64,000 nt of DNA from Mesorhizobium ciceri WSM4083 (GCF_000519305.1 NZ_JAFG01000005.1:186190-250189), one strand, 5' to 3'; positions 1-9,474 are shown, counted from the stretch's first letter. Numbers and translations are program-made. The notes: a model not told the origin generated them from the letters alone.

Positions 1-606
1 CTGCTCTTCCTTGAGCTTCTTGGCGAAATCCTGGTTGTTCTTGGCGACGAAGTCCTGAAGCTTCTTCTGCCGGTCCTCGATGTCCGACTGCTGCAGTGCC
101 GGGCCGTCATAGGCGCCGCTGAAGCCCTGCAGGGCGATCTTGATCGGATTGGGCTGGTTCTGGAAATTGACGGAAGTCAGCGTGATCGCCTGGCCTTTCT
201 TGAATGCCGCGACGAGCTGATCGGTCAGCGGCACTTCGGCCACGCAACGATCCGGGAAGCAGATCACATAGTCGAGCTTCTGCGCCTTGCCGGTGTCGAT
301 CTGCAGGCCGATGCCGGGAGGCACCAGACGGCCGGTCGGAACAGTCACCTGGAACACCTTGCGGTTCACCTTGCCCTTCAGCTCGATCAGGCTGACGCCG
401 GTGACCAGCTGGCCGTTGCCGGCGGTGGTGATGTTCTGGACGTTGCAGATGTCGACGTCTTCCTGCTTGGTGCAGGCCTTGAACCAGCCTTGCGGAATCT
501 GCTGTTGCTGCTGTGCGGAAGCGGCGGGGAGTCCTGCGCCCAGAAAGCCGATCACGCCAGCGGCCATGACCGACAGGCGGTACGCGTTGCTGTTCAGGCT
601 CGTCAT
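1..606 (-). CDS. IalB-family (invasion-associated locus B) secreted protein, partial
   Basis: The frame is open from an ATG at 606 to the left edge, so the C-terminus is missing (202 residues visible). Residues 1-31 form a signal peptide ending in an Ala-Ser-Ala site, followed by a Gln run. The mature part has four cysteines (C45, C54, C116, C121), with the later pair set in a Cys-Phe-Pro-Asp-Arg-Cys segment, and a charged Lys/Glu/Gln-rich tail. This pattern matches the IalB family, named for a Bartonella invasion locus but widespread in free-living rhizobia as periplasmic proteins of unknown function. Family assignment comes from the cysteine layout, length and export signal. No partner gene is visible on this side. 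Confidence 0.75.
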   Translation of the reverse strand, partial: MTSLNSNAYRLSVMAAGVIGFLGAGLPAASAQQQQQIPQGWFKACTKQEDVDICNVQNITTAGNGQLVTGVSLIELKGKVNRKVFQVTVPTGRLVPPGIGLQIDTGKAQKLDYVICFPDRCVAEVPLTDQLVAAFKKGQAITLTSVNFQNQPNPIKIALQGFSGAYDGPALQQSDIEDRQKKLQDFVAKNNQDFAKKLKEEQ

Positions 607-838
607 GTCGTGCACTTCCTCTCAAATGATCCCGGGACCGGCTTCTTCGTGCCGTGTGGTCCAGCTACCTGTTGCCGAAATGAGGCAACAGAATGACTTC
701 GGAGGGCGTGTTACACTGCAAGCGAGGCCGAATCCAGCCCGGCGTCAGCAATTGTTGAACGCGCGGTTGGCCGGCGCGCCGCCGCCTCATGCTAGGGTGC
801 ACACCGAATCATCAAGCCGACCCAGTAAGGAGACGGTC

Positions 839-2659
839 ATGGGCCGCGTTGTTGTTTGGCTGATCACCGGGATATCGTTTCTCGCCCTTTCGCATCAGCC
901 GGCCGCATCGGAGCCGAAGCACGCTATCGCCATGAAGGGCGAGCCGGCGCTGCCGCCCGGCTATACGCATTTCGACTACGTCAATCCCGACGCGCCGAAG
1001 GGTGGCTCGATCACCTATTGCGTCGTCGGCAGCTTCGACAATCTCAATCCTTTCATCCTCAAGAGCCTGCGCACGACGGCGCGCGGCATGATGGATACGA
1101 TCTTCGGCAATCTGGTCTTCGAGCCGTTGATGCAGCGCAATGCCGACGAGGCTTTCACACTCTACGGTTTGTTGGCCGACAGCGCCGACATGGACCCGGA
1201 GCGCAAGAGCATCGAATTCCATCTCAATCCGAAGGCCAAATGGTCGGACGGTCAGCCGGTGACGCCGGAGGACGTGCTGTTCAGCTATGACGTCTACACC
1301 GAGAAAGGCCGACCGCCTTACAGCGACCGCATGGCCAGGGTCGCCAAGCTCGAAAAGACCGGCGATCACAGCGTGCGCTTCACCTTCAACGACAAGGCCG
1401 ATCGCGAATTCCCGCTGATCATCGCGCTGACCCCGATCATCCCGAAGCACGCCTTCGACAAGGAGACTTTCGACAGGACGACACTCAAGCCGGTGATCGG
1501 CAGCGGCCCTTATACGATCGCGCAGGTGCAGCCCGGCCAGCGCATCGTGTTCAAGCGCAACCCGGATTACTGGGGCAAGGATGTCCCGGCCAAGCGCGGC
1601 TTCGACAATTACGACCAGATCACCATCGAGTATTTCCTCAACGCCAACGCCAAGCTCGAAGCGTTCAAGAAAGGCCTTTGCGCCATCGACGACGACAGCG
1701 ATCCGGTGAAGCGCGAGCGCGATCTCGATTTTCCGGCCTTCCACAAGGGCGACGTGGTCGCCGAAACCTTCGACACCGGCATTCCTCCCGTGGTGACCGG
1801 TTTCCTGTTCAACACGCGGTTGCCGAAATTCGCCAACCCTGTCGTGCGGCGCGCGCTCGGCATGCTCTACGACTTCGAATGGGCCAACAAGAACCTGTTC
1901 GGCGGCAAATACACGCGCACGATGAGTTATTGGCAGAATTCCGAGCTTTCCGCGCTCGGCCATCCGGCCGACGACAGGGAGAAAGCGCTTCTGGCGCCCT
2001 ACCCCGGCCGCGTCCCGGCCGATGTCATGGACGGTACATGGCGGCCGCCGGTGACCGACGGATCGGGCCAGGACCGCCGCGTCTTGAAGGCAGCCTTCGA
2101 TCTTTTGAAAAGTGTCGGCTACCACGTGCAGAATGGAACGATGCTCGATCCCGAAGGCAAACCCTTCGGCTTCGAGATACTGACCGCGTCGCAGGACGAG
2201 GAGCGCCTTGCCGGCATCTACCAGCGCACGCTGGAGAAGATCGGCATCGCTCTCACCATTCGCAGCCTCGACGGCGACCAGATCCAGTCGCGCAAGCAGC
2301 GCTTCGACTTCGAGGTCCTGATCGGATCGAGCGGCTTCAACAATTCGTTGTCGCCCGGCATCGAGCAGAGCGGGCGCTGGAGTTCCGCCGCAGCCAGGAC
2401 GGAAGGCTCGTTCAATCTCGCCGGCGTCGCCGATCCGGCTGTGGACGCGGCGATCGAGGCGATGCTGCGCGCCCGCTCCAAGGAGGATTATGTTGCCGCC
2501 GTTCGCGTTCTCGACCGGCTGCTGATCTCCGGCAACTACATGGTGCCGATGCAGTACAACACGCAGCAATGGATCGCCTACTGGAACTACCTGGAACATC
2601 CGCAAAAGACGCCCATATTTGGATATCAACTGCCAACATGGTGGCGTAAACCCAACTGA
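839..2659 (+). CDS. Extracellular solute-binding protein family 5 (YejA-like peptide/oligopeptide binding)
   Basis: Periplasmic binding protein, 606 residues, for an ABC importer of peptides or related solutes. The ATG at 839 is preceded by AAGGAG six bases upstream and starts a hydrophobic signal peptide (about residues 1-23). The open frame extends further upstream, but without a signal sequence or better ribosome site. The mature protein shows the family 5 hallmark Trp-Ser-Asp-Gly-x-Pro-Val-Thr-Pro-Glu-Asp-Val and ends in a Trp-rich segment. It resembles YejA more than DppA. No permease or ATPase lies beside it, so it must work with a transporter encoded elsewhere. The next gene follows by 17 bp. 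Confidence 0.85.
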   Translation: MGRVVVWLITGISFLALSHQPAASEPKHAIAMKGEPALPPGYTHFDYVNPDAPKGGSITYCVVGSFDNLNPFILKSLRTTARGMMDTIFGNLVFEPLMQRNADEAFTLYGLLADSADMDPERKSIEFHLNPKAKWSDGQPVTPEDVLFSYDVYTEKGRPPYSDRMARVAKLEKTGDHSVRFTFNDKADREFPLIIALTPIIPKHAFDKETFDRTTLKPVIGSGPYTIAQVQPGQRIVFKRNPDYWGKDVPAKRGFDNYDQITIEYFLNANAKLEAFKKGLCAIDDDSDPVKRERDLDFPAFHKGDVVAETFDTGIPPVVTGFLFNTRLPKFANPVVRRALGMLYDFEWANKNLFGGKYTRTMSYWQNSELSALGHPADDREKALLAPYPGRVPADVMDGTWRPPVTDGSGQDRRVLKAAFDLLKSVGYHVQNGTMLDPEGKPFGFEILTASQDEERLAGIYQRTLEKIGIALTIRSLDGDQIQSRKQRFDFEVLIGSSGFNNSLSPGIEQSGRWSSAAARTEGSFNLAGVADPAVDAAIEAMLRARSKEDYVAAVRVLDRLLISGNYMVPMQYNTQQWIAYWNYLEHPQKTPIFGYQLPTWWRKPN

Positions 2660-2676
2660 GGGATCAGGAGATCGAG

Positions 2677-3357
2677 ATGAGCGAATTGAACGCCATCACC
2701 GTCGATGTGGTGTCCGATGTCGTCTGCCCCTGGTGCTTCATCGGCCAGAAGCGGCTCGACAGGGCAATCGCCGCCGTCGGCGATGTCGACGTGCATGTCC
2801 GCTGGCGGCCGTTCCAGCTCGATCCGACCATTCCGCCTGAAGGCAAGGACCGCCGCGAATACATGCTGGCAAAATTCGGCAGCGACGAGCGCATCCGCGA
2901 GATTCACGCCCGCATCGAGCCGCTCGGCGAAATCGAAGGCATCTCGTTCGCCTTCGACGCCATCAAGGTGGCGCCGAACACACTGGATGCGCACCGGCTG
3001 ATCCGCTGGGCAGGCGCCGCCGGCGAGGCCATTCAGAACAGGCTTGTGCGCCGGCTGTTCCAGCTGAATTTCGAGGAAGGCGCTGACATCGGCGACCATG
3101 CCTTGCTGGTCGAGGCGGCGCGCGAGGCCGGCATGGACGCATCCGTGGTCGCCACGCTTTTGCCGACCGAGGCCGATGTCGAGGCGGTGCGCACCGAGAT
3201 CGCCACCGCGTCGCGCATGGGCATTTCTGGCGTACCGTGCTTCCTGATCGAGGACAAATACGCAGTCATGGGCGCGCAGGATGCCGATACGCTGGCCGAT
3301 GCCATTCGCCAGGTGGCGGCCGCCAAGGCGCGCGGCGAACTGGACAAGGCCGGCTGA
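2677..3357 (+). CDS. DsbA-family oxidoreductase, FrnE type
   Basis: A 226-residue thioredoxin-fold protein with a Cys-Pro-Trp-Cys active site at residues 17-20, followed by an alpha-helical insertion and a Gly-Val-Pro-Cys-Phe segment carrying the cis-proline near the C-terminal third. There is no signal peptide, which fits the cytosolic FrnE branch of the DsbA superfamily (2-hydroxychromene-2-carboxylate isomerase/polyketide-type DsbA) rather than periplasmic DsbA. The natural substrate is unknown; family members are thiol-disulfide oxidoreductases linked to oxidative stress. It starts 17 bp after the binding protein and could be co-transcribed, with no obvious functional link. Confidence 0.85.
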   Translation: MSELNAITVDVVSDVVCPWCFIGQKRLDRAIAAVGDVDVHVRWRPFQLDPTIPPEGKDRREYMLAKFGSDERIREIHARIEPLGEIEGISFAFDAIKVAPNTLDAHRLIRWAGAAGEAIQNRLVRRLFQLNFEEGADIGDHALLVEAAREAGMDASVVATLLPTEADVEAVRTEIATASRMGISGVPCFLIEDKYAVMGAQDADTLADAIRQVAAAKARGELDKAG

Positions 3358-3394
3358 GAGGCCGACCGCCCTCTCCTCTCCGGAGCAGCAAACG

Positions 3395-3829
3395 TTACTT
3401 CACCGTCGCCTTGGTCTTGCTGATGAAAAATCCATGGCCGTTCGTCGCCGTGCAGGTCAGTCCCTTGGTTGACGACTGGCACGAGAACGGCCCGGCGCTC
3501 CAGCTGTTGCCGTAGCCAAGCTTGTCGACATCGCTGCAGCAGCCCTGCTCGCCTGGGTTCTTGATCAGAGTGGCTGGCCCCTTCGGACCCAGGATAATCG
3601 TGACGTAGCTTGGCTCGACGCGCGAGCAGCTCAGCTCCGGGCCGCCATCCCTTGGCTCATAGGTGCCGGTGCCGCCTTTGGGCGTGTAGATGCAGCCGAT
3701 GTTGCCGGACGGCGTGTTGAACTCGATCTGGCCTTCGGCGCTGGCCGGGATGCTCTGCCCGCCGGCATGCGCCAAAGGTACGAGGGGCAGCCAGGCGAAG
3801 AGGGACAGGATTGCCGCGCGTGCAAGCAT
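3395..3829 (-). CDS. Secreted DUF6636-like small protein
   Basis: A 144-residue exported protein of unknown function. The ATG at 3829 follows an AAGGAAG ribosome site and begins a clear signal peptide (residues 1-22, ending His-Ala-Gly-Gly). An earlier in-frame start would bury the signal sequence behind 23 charged residues. The mature part has a Phe-x-Thr-Pro-Ser-Gly-Asn-Ile-Gly-Cys motif, a Cys-Cys pair, a Pro-Phe-Ser-Cys segment and a terminal Gly-Leu-Thr-Cys...Gly-His-Gly-Phe motif, which I recall from DUF6636. The even set of cysteines suggests disulfides in the envelope. It is convergent with the FrnE-like gene. Confidence 0.7.
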   Translation of the reverse strand: MLARAAILSLFAWLPLVPLAHAGGQSIPASAEGQIEFNTPSGNIGCIYTPKGGTGTYEPRDGGPELSCSRVEPSYVTIILGPKGPATLIKNPGEQGCCSDVDKLGYGNSWSAGPFSCQSSTKGLTCTATNGHGFFISKTKATVK

Positions 3830-4321
3830 TGGGAGCTTCCTTGTTGGAGAACCGGATATGCATGAGTGTCGACGATGCCGGGCAAGGTTCAATCCCAAGT
3901 GGATGAATTGTCAAACGCAGTTCCTCAGCCGATCCGACAAGGAAGCGCCGATCGGCCGATTCTCCGGTCACGTCCTGCCTCCGGCAGGGACGACAACGGC
4001 AAGCCTGGCGAGTCACGAACGGCAAATTTTTGGGTGTTCGGGTCAGCCCGCTTTGAGAAAAGTGCTCGGTCCTACCGTTTTCGAGTTCACAAAACCGTGT
4101 GAAAACCTTCCCTAAGGGAACCCAACCAATGTCACGCCTCTGTAAATCAAGTATCTGAAATCAATAGCGATATCATGATTTTTATCGACCGTTGCCGCTA
4201 TATTTCAGCATGTAATCTGTTGCCTCACGGCAACGGCTGCCAGGGCAATCCGGTCGGCCCGGTTTTAAATTAATGGAAAATGATCAATTGGTGTTACCAT
4301 CCGTAACAAAAGAAAAAAGGT
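3830..4321. other. 492-bp non-coding gap with AT-rich half and small inverted repeats
   Basis: No convincing gene is visible. The right half (about 4120-4320) is clearly richer in A and T than the rest of the window. It holds a 6-bp hairpin (4219-4224 with 4229-4234, four-base loop) and a GTTAC/GTAAC inverted pair (4293-4297 with 4303-4307) close to the start of the next gene. The second could be an operator. No family of riboswitch is recognised. Confidence 0.5.
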
Positions 4322-6325
4322 TTGGGCGGGATCGTGATTCGGGTCGGTAGACCATCGCAAGAGTCAGTACCGGAAAAAACACCTCGCGATGCCGCAGGGC
4401 GATCGCTTCTGACGCCGGTGTCGTCGATGCGCAGCTTCTGGGGCCTGATGCGGGCGTACTGGGTTTCCGACCGCTGGAAGGAAGCCTGGACGCTGACGCT
4501 GGTGATCGCGCTGCTCACGGCGCTGTCCAGCAAGGCCGGTGTCTGGTTTGCCGAAGCCTCCGGCGAACTGGTCAATTCGATCGCCTTCTTCCATGACGCC
4601 GCCAACACCACGCCGCTTCGCTCGCTGTTGGTCAATGCCGGCGTCCTCGTGCTGCTGGTCGTGCTCAAGGACGCTGGCTTCACCGGCATCCGCAACCTTG
4701 TCTCGGCGACGTTGCACCGCAAGTGGCGCGGTTGGCTGGACAGCCGCTTCAATGAGGCATTGCTGGACAACAATCACACGCATTTCCATGCCCAGCACGC
4801 GTCGACCGGCGGCGGTGCGCCCGACAACATCGACCAGCGCGTCCAGGAATCCATCAAGGACATGACCGGCGGCGCCATCGGGCTCGCCATGGGCGTGCTG
4901 GCCGTTGCCACCTCGCTCTTTTTCGTCGGCCAGAAGCTGCTCGAAAACTCCGTCGAGGTGAAGGGGCTGGAGTTCCTCGGCAGCTATGGCAGCGCCATCC
5001 TCGCCTTCCTGGCCGTCGCCACCTATGTGCCGCTGAACACATGGATCGCGGTCAAGCTCGGCGGCCTGCTCGAGCGCCTCAACGTCAGGATGCAGAAGGC
5101 CGAAGGCAGCTATCGCGGCGAACTGACGACGTTCCTGCGCCGCTCCTTCCATGTCGCGGCGTCTCAGGGCGAAGGCGTGCAAAGGACCATGCATGGCCGG
5201 CTCTATGTCGATATCGACGGCACCTGGACGCGGCTGAACATCGTCAACACCGTCTACATGTCGTTCGAGCTGATCTACAATTTCATCGGCGCGCGCATTG
5301 TCGCCTATGGACCGGGCCTCGTGCCGTTCATCCACAACCGCCTCGATCTGAAGGGCTATATAACCGGCTCCGAGCTGGTCAATTCTCTGATCGGCCAGTG
5401 TTCGTGGTTCATCCACGTCATGCCCGCCATCGCCACGCTGCGCGCCAACAGCCAGCGTGTCACCGAGCTGGCCAACGCGATCGAGAATGTCCAGCACCCG
5501 CAGGAGTTCTACAGCCAGACCGGCCGTTCCGACTTCCGCTACACCAGCCAGAACCCGGTTTTCGGCCTGACCATCCAGAAGCTCGAACTGGCGCATCAAG
5601 GCGAGGATGCAACGCCCTTCCTCAGCGCCGCCAATCTGCGCTTCCGGCGCGGCGAATGGACTTTCCTGAAAGGCGAGTCCGGTTGTGGCAAGACGTCGCT
5701 GATCAAGGCGATCAACGGCCTGTGGCCCTATGGCCAGGGCACCATCGTCTTCCCCGAAGGGGTGAAGAGTTTCTATGCCGCCCAGGAGGTCAAGCTGCAG
5801 CAGGTAACGCTGAAACAGCTGGTCTGCCTGCCGGGCTCCGAGCGCGATCATAGCGACGCCCAAGTCGCGGCGGCGCTGTACAAGGCCGGCCTTGGCGACT
5901 TCCTCTCGCATATGAACGACGAAAGCCGCGAAGGCAAAGGCTGGGACCAGGTTCTGTCGGGCGGCCAGAAACAGAAGCTGGTGGTGGCTCGCATCGTGCT
6001 GCAGCAGCCGGGGCTGCTGTTCCTCGACGAGGCGACCGGCGCGCTCGACCCCGATGGCAAGGTCGCCTTCCACCAGGCCATCAAGGACAACTGCCCCGAT
6101 GTCACGGTGATCAGCGTCATGCACGAGGCGGTGGCGCCGAGATCGATGACGGGCAGCGAATTCTATCACAGCATCGTCGCGATCGCCGACGGCGTCGCCA
6201 CCAAGAAGCCGCTGGTTCCAACCCTGCCCGCCGAACTCACCACCATTCTGGCGCAGCCCAGGCCGGCCCCAAGGCCGGTCGAAGACAAGTGGCTGCGCTT
6301 CTCGCGCCGGCTGAAGCAGAAATAA
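4322..6325 (+). CDS. SbmA/YddA-like ABC transporter, fused membrane and ATPase domains
   Basis: About 667 residues. The N-terminal half holds several membrane segments of the ABC_membrane_2 (SbmA/BacA-like) type; the C-terminal half is a complete ATPase with Walker A Gly-Glu-Ser-Gly-Cys-Gly-Lys-Thr at 451-458, signature Leu-Ser-Gly-Gly-Gln near 545 and Walker B Leu-Asp-Glu-Ala near 570. E. coli YddA and mycobacterial Rv1819c are the family relatives; BacA-related proteins matter in rhizobia for handling peptides and very-long-chain lipids, but this one differs in carrying its own ATPase. Start is uncertain: TTG 4322, GTG 4334 or ATG 4427. The last begins just before the first membrane region and loses only a polar leader. 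Confidence 0.85.
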   Translation: MGGIVIRVGRPSQESVPEKTPRDAAGRSLLTPVSSMRSFWGLMRAYWVSDRWKEAWTLTLVIALLTALSSKAGVWFAEASGELVNSIAFFHDAANTTPLRSLLVNAGVLVLLVVLKDAGFTGIRNLVSATLHRKWRGWLDSRFNEALLDNNHTHFHAQHASTGGGAPDNIDQRVQESIKDMTGGAIGLAMGVLAVATSLFFVGQKLLENSVEVKGLEFLGSYGSAILAFLAVATYVPLNTWIAVKLGGLLERLNVRMQKAEGSYRGELTTFLRRSFHVAASQGEGVQRTMHGRLYVDIDGTWTRLNIVNTVYMSFELIYNFIGARIVAYGPGLVPFIHNRLDLKGYITGSELVNSLIGQCSWFIHVMPAIATLRANSQRVTELANAIENVQHPQEFYSQTGRSDFRYTSQNPVFGLTIQKLELAHQGEDATPFLSAANLRFRRGEWTFLKGESGCGKTSLIKAINGLWPYGQGTIVFPEGVKSFYAAQEVKLQQVTLKQLVCLPGSERDHSDAQVAAALYKAGLGDFLSHMNDESREGKGWDQVLSGGQKQKLVVARIVLQQPGLLFLDEATGALDPDGKVAFHQAIKDNCPDVTVISVMHEAVAPRSMTGSEFYHSIVAIADGVATKKPLVPTLPAELTTILAQPRPAPRPVEDKWLRFSRRLKQK

Positions 6326-6453
6326 CGGCTATTCCACCCCGGTCTGCCTGGTCGAACGGCGGCCGGCGATCACAGTCTCGCGATCTCGGCCGCTCGTCGG
6401 CCTTTTCCCTCCTCACCGCGATTGACACGGCAAGGCGCGCTCCTATGTTGCGC

Positions 6454-6490
6454 CCGCTTGCAGATAGTAAAAACGCGAACCCGCAAGCGG
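6454..6490 (+). promoter_or_regulatory. Leader hairpin upstream of mgtE (candidate regulatory RNA element)
   Basis: An 8-bp perfect stem (6454-6461 with 6483-6490) enclosing a 21-base A-rich loop sits about 110 bases before the mgtE start in a 273-bp gap. Magnesium transporter genes in other bacteria often carry metal-sensing leaders, but this does not match the M-box architecture I know. Regulatory function is inference. Confidence 0.3.
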
Positions 6491-6598
6491 AAAGGTCACC
6501 GCGCCATGCCTGGCGACAGTCACAGTCGAACGCAACAGCCGTCCGCCCTGACGTGACCTCACATGGTTCATGTCCTGCCGGACGGCAAGGAGTGAGCC

Positions 6599-7963
6599 AT
6601 GAACGAATTTACCACGGTGGCAAGCGACGAAGCCGTCGCGATTGCCCGTATCCTAGCCAATGATCACGTCGCCGACATTGTCGAGGCCCTGAACAGGGAG
6701 CCTCGAGAGACCGCGACGGAACTGCTCTGCGAAGTGACGTTCGAACGTCTGGTCGAGATCTTCGATCAGCCGGAACTCGACGGCGCGCCCGAACTCATGG
6801 AGGCGCTGCCGCGCGTCAAGGCGGGCAAGCTGCTCACCGCCATGTCGGTCGACCGGGCCGCCGACATCCTGCGCGAGCTGGAAGAGCCGGCCCGTTCCGA
6901 GCTGCTTGGCGGGCTTGCGCCGCCGTTGCGCGCAACGCTGCTCTCCATCCTCGGCTATCCCGAAGGCAGCGCCGCATCGATCATGACGACGGAGTTCGTC
7001 AGCGTGCCCTCGGACTGGACCGTCGGGCAGACGCTCGACTACATCCGCAAGGTGGAGCGGACGCGCGAAACCGTCTACGCGATCTATATCGTCGATCCGC
7101 AGACGCACCTGCTCGTGCGCTCGACCGGCCTGCGCCGGCTGATCACCGGTGAGGCGGACGATTCGATCATGACGGTGGCGCCGGATCACCTTCCGGTGAC
7201 GGTCGGCCCGCTGACCGATCGCGAAACCCTGGCGCAGACGATCTCCAAATACGATCTGCTCGCCGTTCCGGTCGTCGACCATGGCAAGATCATCGGCATC
7301 GTCACCATCGACGACATCATCGACACGATGATCGCGGAGACGACCGAGGACGTGCACCGTTTCGGCGGCATGGAGGCGCTGGACGAGCCGTACATGAAGA
7401 TGAGCTTTCTCGCCATGATCAAGAAACGCGGCGGCTGGCTGTGCGCGCTGTTCATCTCGGAGATGCTGACGGCCAACGCCATGCAGAGCTATGAGGGCGA
7501 GCTGGAGAAGGCGATCGTGCTGACGCTGTTCATCCCGCTGATCATGAGCTCCGGCGGCAATTCCGGCTCGCAGGCGACTTCGCTGGTCATCCGCGCGCTG
7601 GCGCTGCGCGAGATCGGTCTTGGCGACTGGTGGCGGGTGGCGCTGCGTGAGCTGCCCACCGGCCTGGTGCTGGGCGCCATGCTCGGCGTGGTCGGCGTCT
7701 GCCGCATCGCGCTCTGGCAATATATGGGCTTCTACGATTATGGCCCGCACTGGCCGCTGATCGCCACCACGGTGGGTGCTGCACTGGTCGGCATCGTCAC
7801 CTTCGGTTCGCTGTCGGGCTCGATGCTGCCGTTCGCCTTGAAACGCATCGGCTTCGACCCTGCCAGCGCATCGGCGCCGTTCGTCGCCACGCTGGTCGAT
7901 GTCACCGGGCTGGTGATCTACTTTTCGGTGGCGCTGGTGATCCTGCGCGGCACGCTTCTGTAG
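6599..7963 (+). CDS. mgtE: Magnesium transporter MgtE
   Basis: 454 residues with the full MgtE plan: an N-terminal helical superhelix domain (about 1-130), two CBS domains (about 135-255) and a C-terminal five-helix channel (about 280-454). The pore signature Ser-Gly-Gly-Asn-Ser-Gly-Ser-Gln lies in the second membrane helix, and the Asp-Pro-Ala...Thr-Leu-Val-Asp motif near the C-terminus lines the ion path. MgtE is a homodimeric inner-membrane Mg2+ channel gated by cytoplasmic Mg2+ binding to its N and CBS domains. ATG 6599 has an AAGGAG site just upstream. It is a single-gene unit and is convergent with gor. Confidence 0.95.
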   Translation: MNEFTTVASDEAVAIARILANDHVADIVEALNREPRETATELLCEVTFERLVEIFDQPELDGAPELMEALPRVKAGKLLTAMSVDRAADILRELEEPARSELLGGLAPPLRATLLSILGYPEGSAASIMTTEFVSVPSDWTVGQTLDYIRKVERTRETVYAIYIVDPQTHLLVRSTGLRRLITGEADDSIMTVAPDHLPVTVGPLTDRETLAQTISKYDLLAVPVVDHGKIIGIVTIDDIIDTMIAETTEDVHRFGGMEALDEPYMKMSFLAMIKKRGGWLCALFISEMLTANAMQSYEGELEKAIVLTLFIPLIMSSGGNSGSQATSLVIRALALREIGLGDWWRVALRELPTGLVLGAMLGVVGVCRIALWQYMGFYDYGPHWPLIATTVGAALVGIVTFGSLSGSMLPFALKRIGFDPASASAPFVATLVDVTGLVIYFSVALVILRGTLL

Positions 7964-7973
7964 CGACGATCTT

Positions 7974-7999
7974 CGCCGCGGCATGACCTTGCCGCGGCG
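7974..7999. terminator. GC-rich hairpin between convergent mgtE and gor
   Basis: A 9-bp perfect stem (7974-7982 with 7991-7999) and 8-base loop sit between the two stop codons. There is no T-run on either side, so this is a weak or factor-assisted terminator at best. Confidence 0.4.
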
Positions 8000-8023
8000 G
8001 AGTTCCTCAACCCGGATTTGCCG

Positions 8024-9415
8024 TCAATCGACCCGCGCGCCGTCCTTCACGCGATAGGTCGGCTTGTACATGGTGACCAGTTCTTCCGCCGCTGTCGGAT
8101 GCACCGCCATCGTGCGGTCGAAATCATCCTTGGTCAGGCCGGCTTTCAGCGGGATGCCGAGCAGCTGCGCCATCTCGCCTGCATCCGGCCCCAATATGTG
8201 GGCGCCAAGCACTTTTTTCGACGCGCCATCGACCACCAGCTTTATCAGCATCTTCTCGTCGCGCCCGGACAGCGTGTGCCGCATCGGCCGGAATGTCGCG
8301 CGGTAGATCTCGATGTCGGGGAAGCGCTTGACGGCATCGTCCTCCGACAGGCCGACCGTGCCGATCTCCGGCTGTGAAAAGACAGCGGTCGCGATCGTCT
8401 CGTGATCGGGCGCGGTCGGATTTCCCTTGAAGGCGGTTTCGATGAAACACATCGCCTCATGAATCGCCACCGGCGTCAACTGCACGCGGTTGGTGACGTC
8501 GCCGATCGCCCAGATGCTGTCGACGTTGGTACGGGAGTATTGGTCGACGGCGATGGCGCCGGTCTTGGTCATCTCCAGTCCGATGCCTTCCAGGCCCATA
8601 TTCTCGGTGTTGGGAATGCGGCCGATGGCCAGCATCACCTGGTCGACGGTCAGCACCTCGCCGCCGCTGACGAGCGCGTCGAGCCGGCCGTCCGGCCGCT
8701 TGCGGATCCATTCGGACACGGAATGGCAGCGAATCCTTATCCCCTTCTTTTCCATCGTTTCGTGCAGCATACGCCGCAGGTCCATGTCGAACCGGCTGAG
8801 GATCTCCTTGCCGCGATAGACCAGCGTGGTGTCGACGCCGAGACCGTGAAAAATGTTGGCGAACTCGACGGCGATGTAGCCGCCGCCCTCGATCATGATC
8901 GCCTTGGGCAATTCCTTGAGGTCGAAAGCCTCGTTGGAAAAGATGCAATGTTCATGGCCGGGAAGCGCCGGATGCGCCGCGGGTCGGCCGCCGGTGGCAA
9001 TCAGGATCTGGTCTGCTGTGACGGTGCGATCCTCACCCAGAAGATGCACGACATGCGGATCGACGATCATGGCGCGCGAGTGGAAGGTCTCGCCGCCGGC
9101 GCCCTCGACGTTCCTGACGTAGATCGCCTCCAGCCGGCTGATCTCGCGATCCTTGTTGGCGACCAGCGTCTGCCAGTCGAAGCTGGCTTCCGGCACCGTC
9201 CAGCCATAGCCGGCGGCGTCGGCAAAATGCTCGGGAAATTGCGAGGCATAGACATAGAGCTTTTTCGGCACGCAGCCGCGGATGACGCAGGTGCCGCCAT
9301 AGCGGTATTCCTCGGCGATGCCGACACGCTTGCCGAGTGCCGCCGCGACACGCGCCGCCCTCACCCCGCCCGAGCCGCCGCCGATGACGAAAAGATCGTA
9401 GTCGTAACCGGCCAT
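8024..9415 (-). CDS. gor: Glutathione-disulfide reductase
   Basis: 463 residues, usual length. The FAD-binding Gly-Gly-Gly-Ser-Gly-Gly motif is at 12-17, and the redox disulfide lies in Gly-Gly-Thr-Cys-Val-Ile-Arg-Gly-Cys-Val-Pro (C43, C48). An NAD(P)-binding domain and a dimerisation domain follow, with the C-terminal catalytic His-Pro-Thr-x-x-Glu-Glu. It reduces glutathione disulfide to GSH using NADPH in the cytosol. The Cys motif (VIRG between the cysteines) separates it from lipoamide dehydrogenase and mercuric reductase. It shares the strand with the DUF2059 and rpiA genes upstream, but a strong terminator (9475-9497) separates them. Confidence 0.95.
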   Translation of the reverse strand: MAGYDYDLFVIGGGSGGVRAARVAAALGKRVGIAEEYRYGGTCVIRGCVPKKLYVYASQFPEHFADAAGYGWTVPEASFDWQTLVANKDREISRLEAIYVRNVEGAGGETFHSRAMIVDPHVVHLLGEDRTVTADQILIATGGRPAAHPALPGHEHCIFSNEAFDLKELPKAIMIEGGGYIAVEFANIFHGLGVDTTLVYRGKEILSRFDMDLRRMLHETMEKKGIRIRCHSVSEWIRKRPDGRLDALVSGGEVLTVDQVMLAIGRIPNTENMGLEGIGLEMTKTGAIAVDQYSRTNVDSIWAIGDVTNRVQLTPVAIHEAMCFIETAFKGNPTAPDHETIATAVFSQPEIGTVGLSEDDAVKRFPDIEIYRATFRPMRHTLSGRDEKMLIKLVVDGASKKVLGAHILGPDAGEMAQLLGIPLKAGLTKDDFDRTMAVHPTAAEELVTMYKPTYRVKDGARVD

Positions 9416-9474
9416 GACGCGGCTCCCAGGTTTCAGAAATGTGTCAGACAGGTAGGCCGCAAAACGGCAAAAGA

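Noticed and set aside
287..838. Long N-terminal extension of the first binding protein
   Set aside because: It overlaps the opposite-strand IalB-like gene, and a signal peptide with a good ribosome site begins at 839.
812..2629. Very long minus-strand ORF opposite the first binding protein
   Set aside because: It mirrors a strong gene on the plus strand and arises from high GC third positions; no domain is recognisable.
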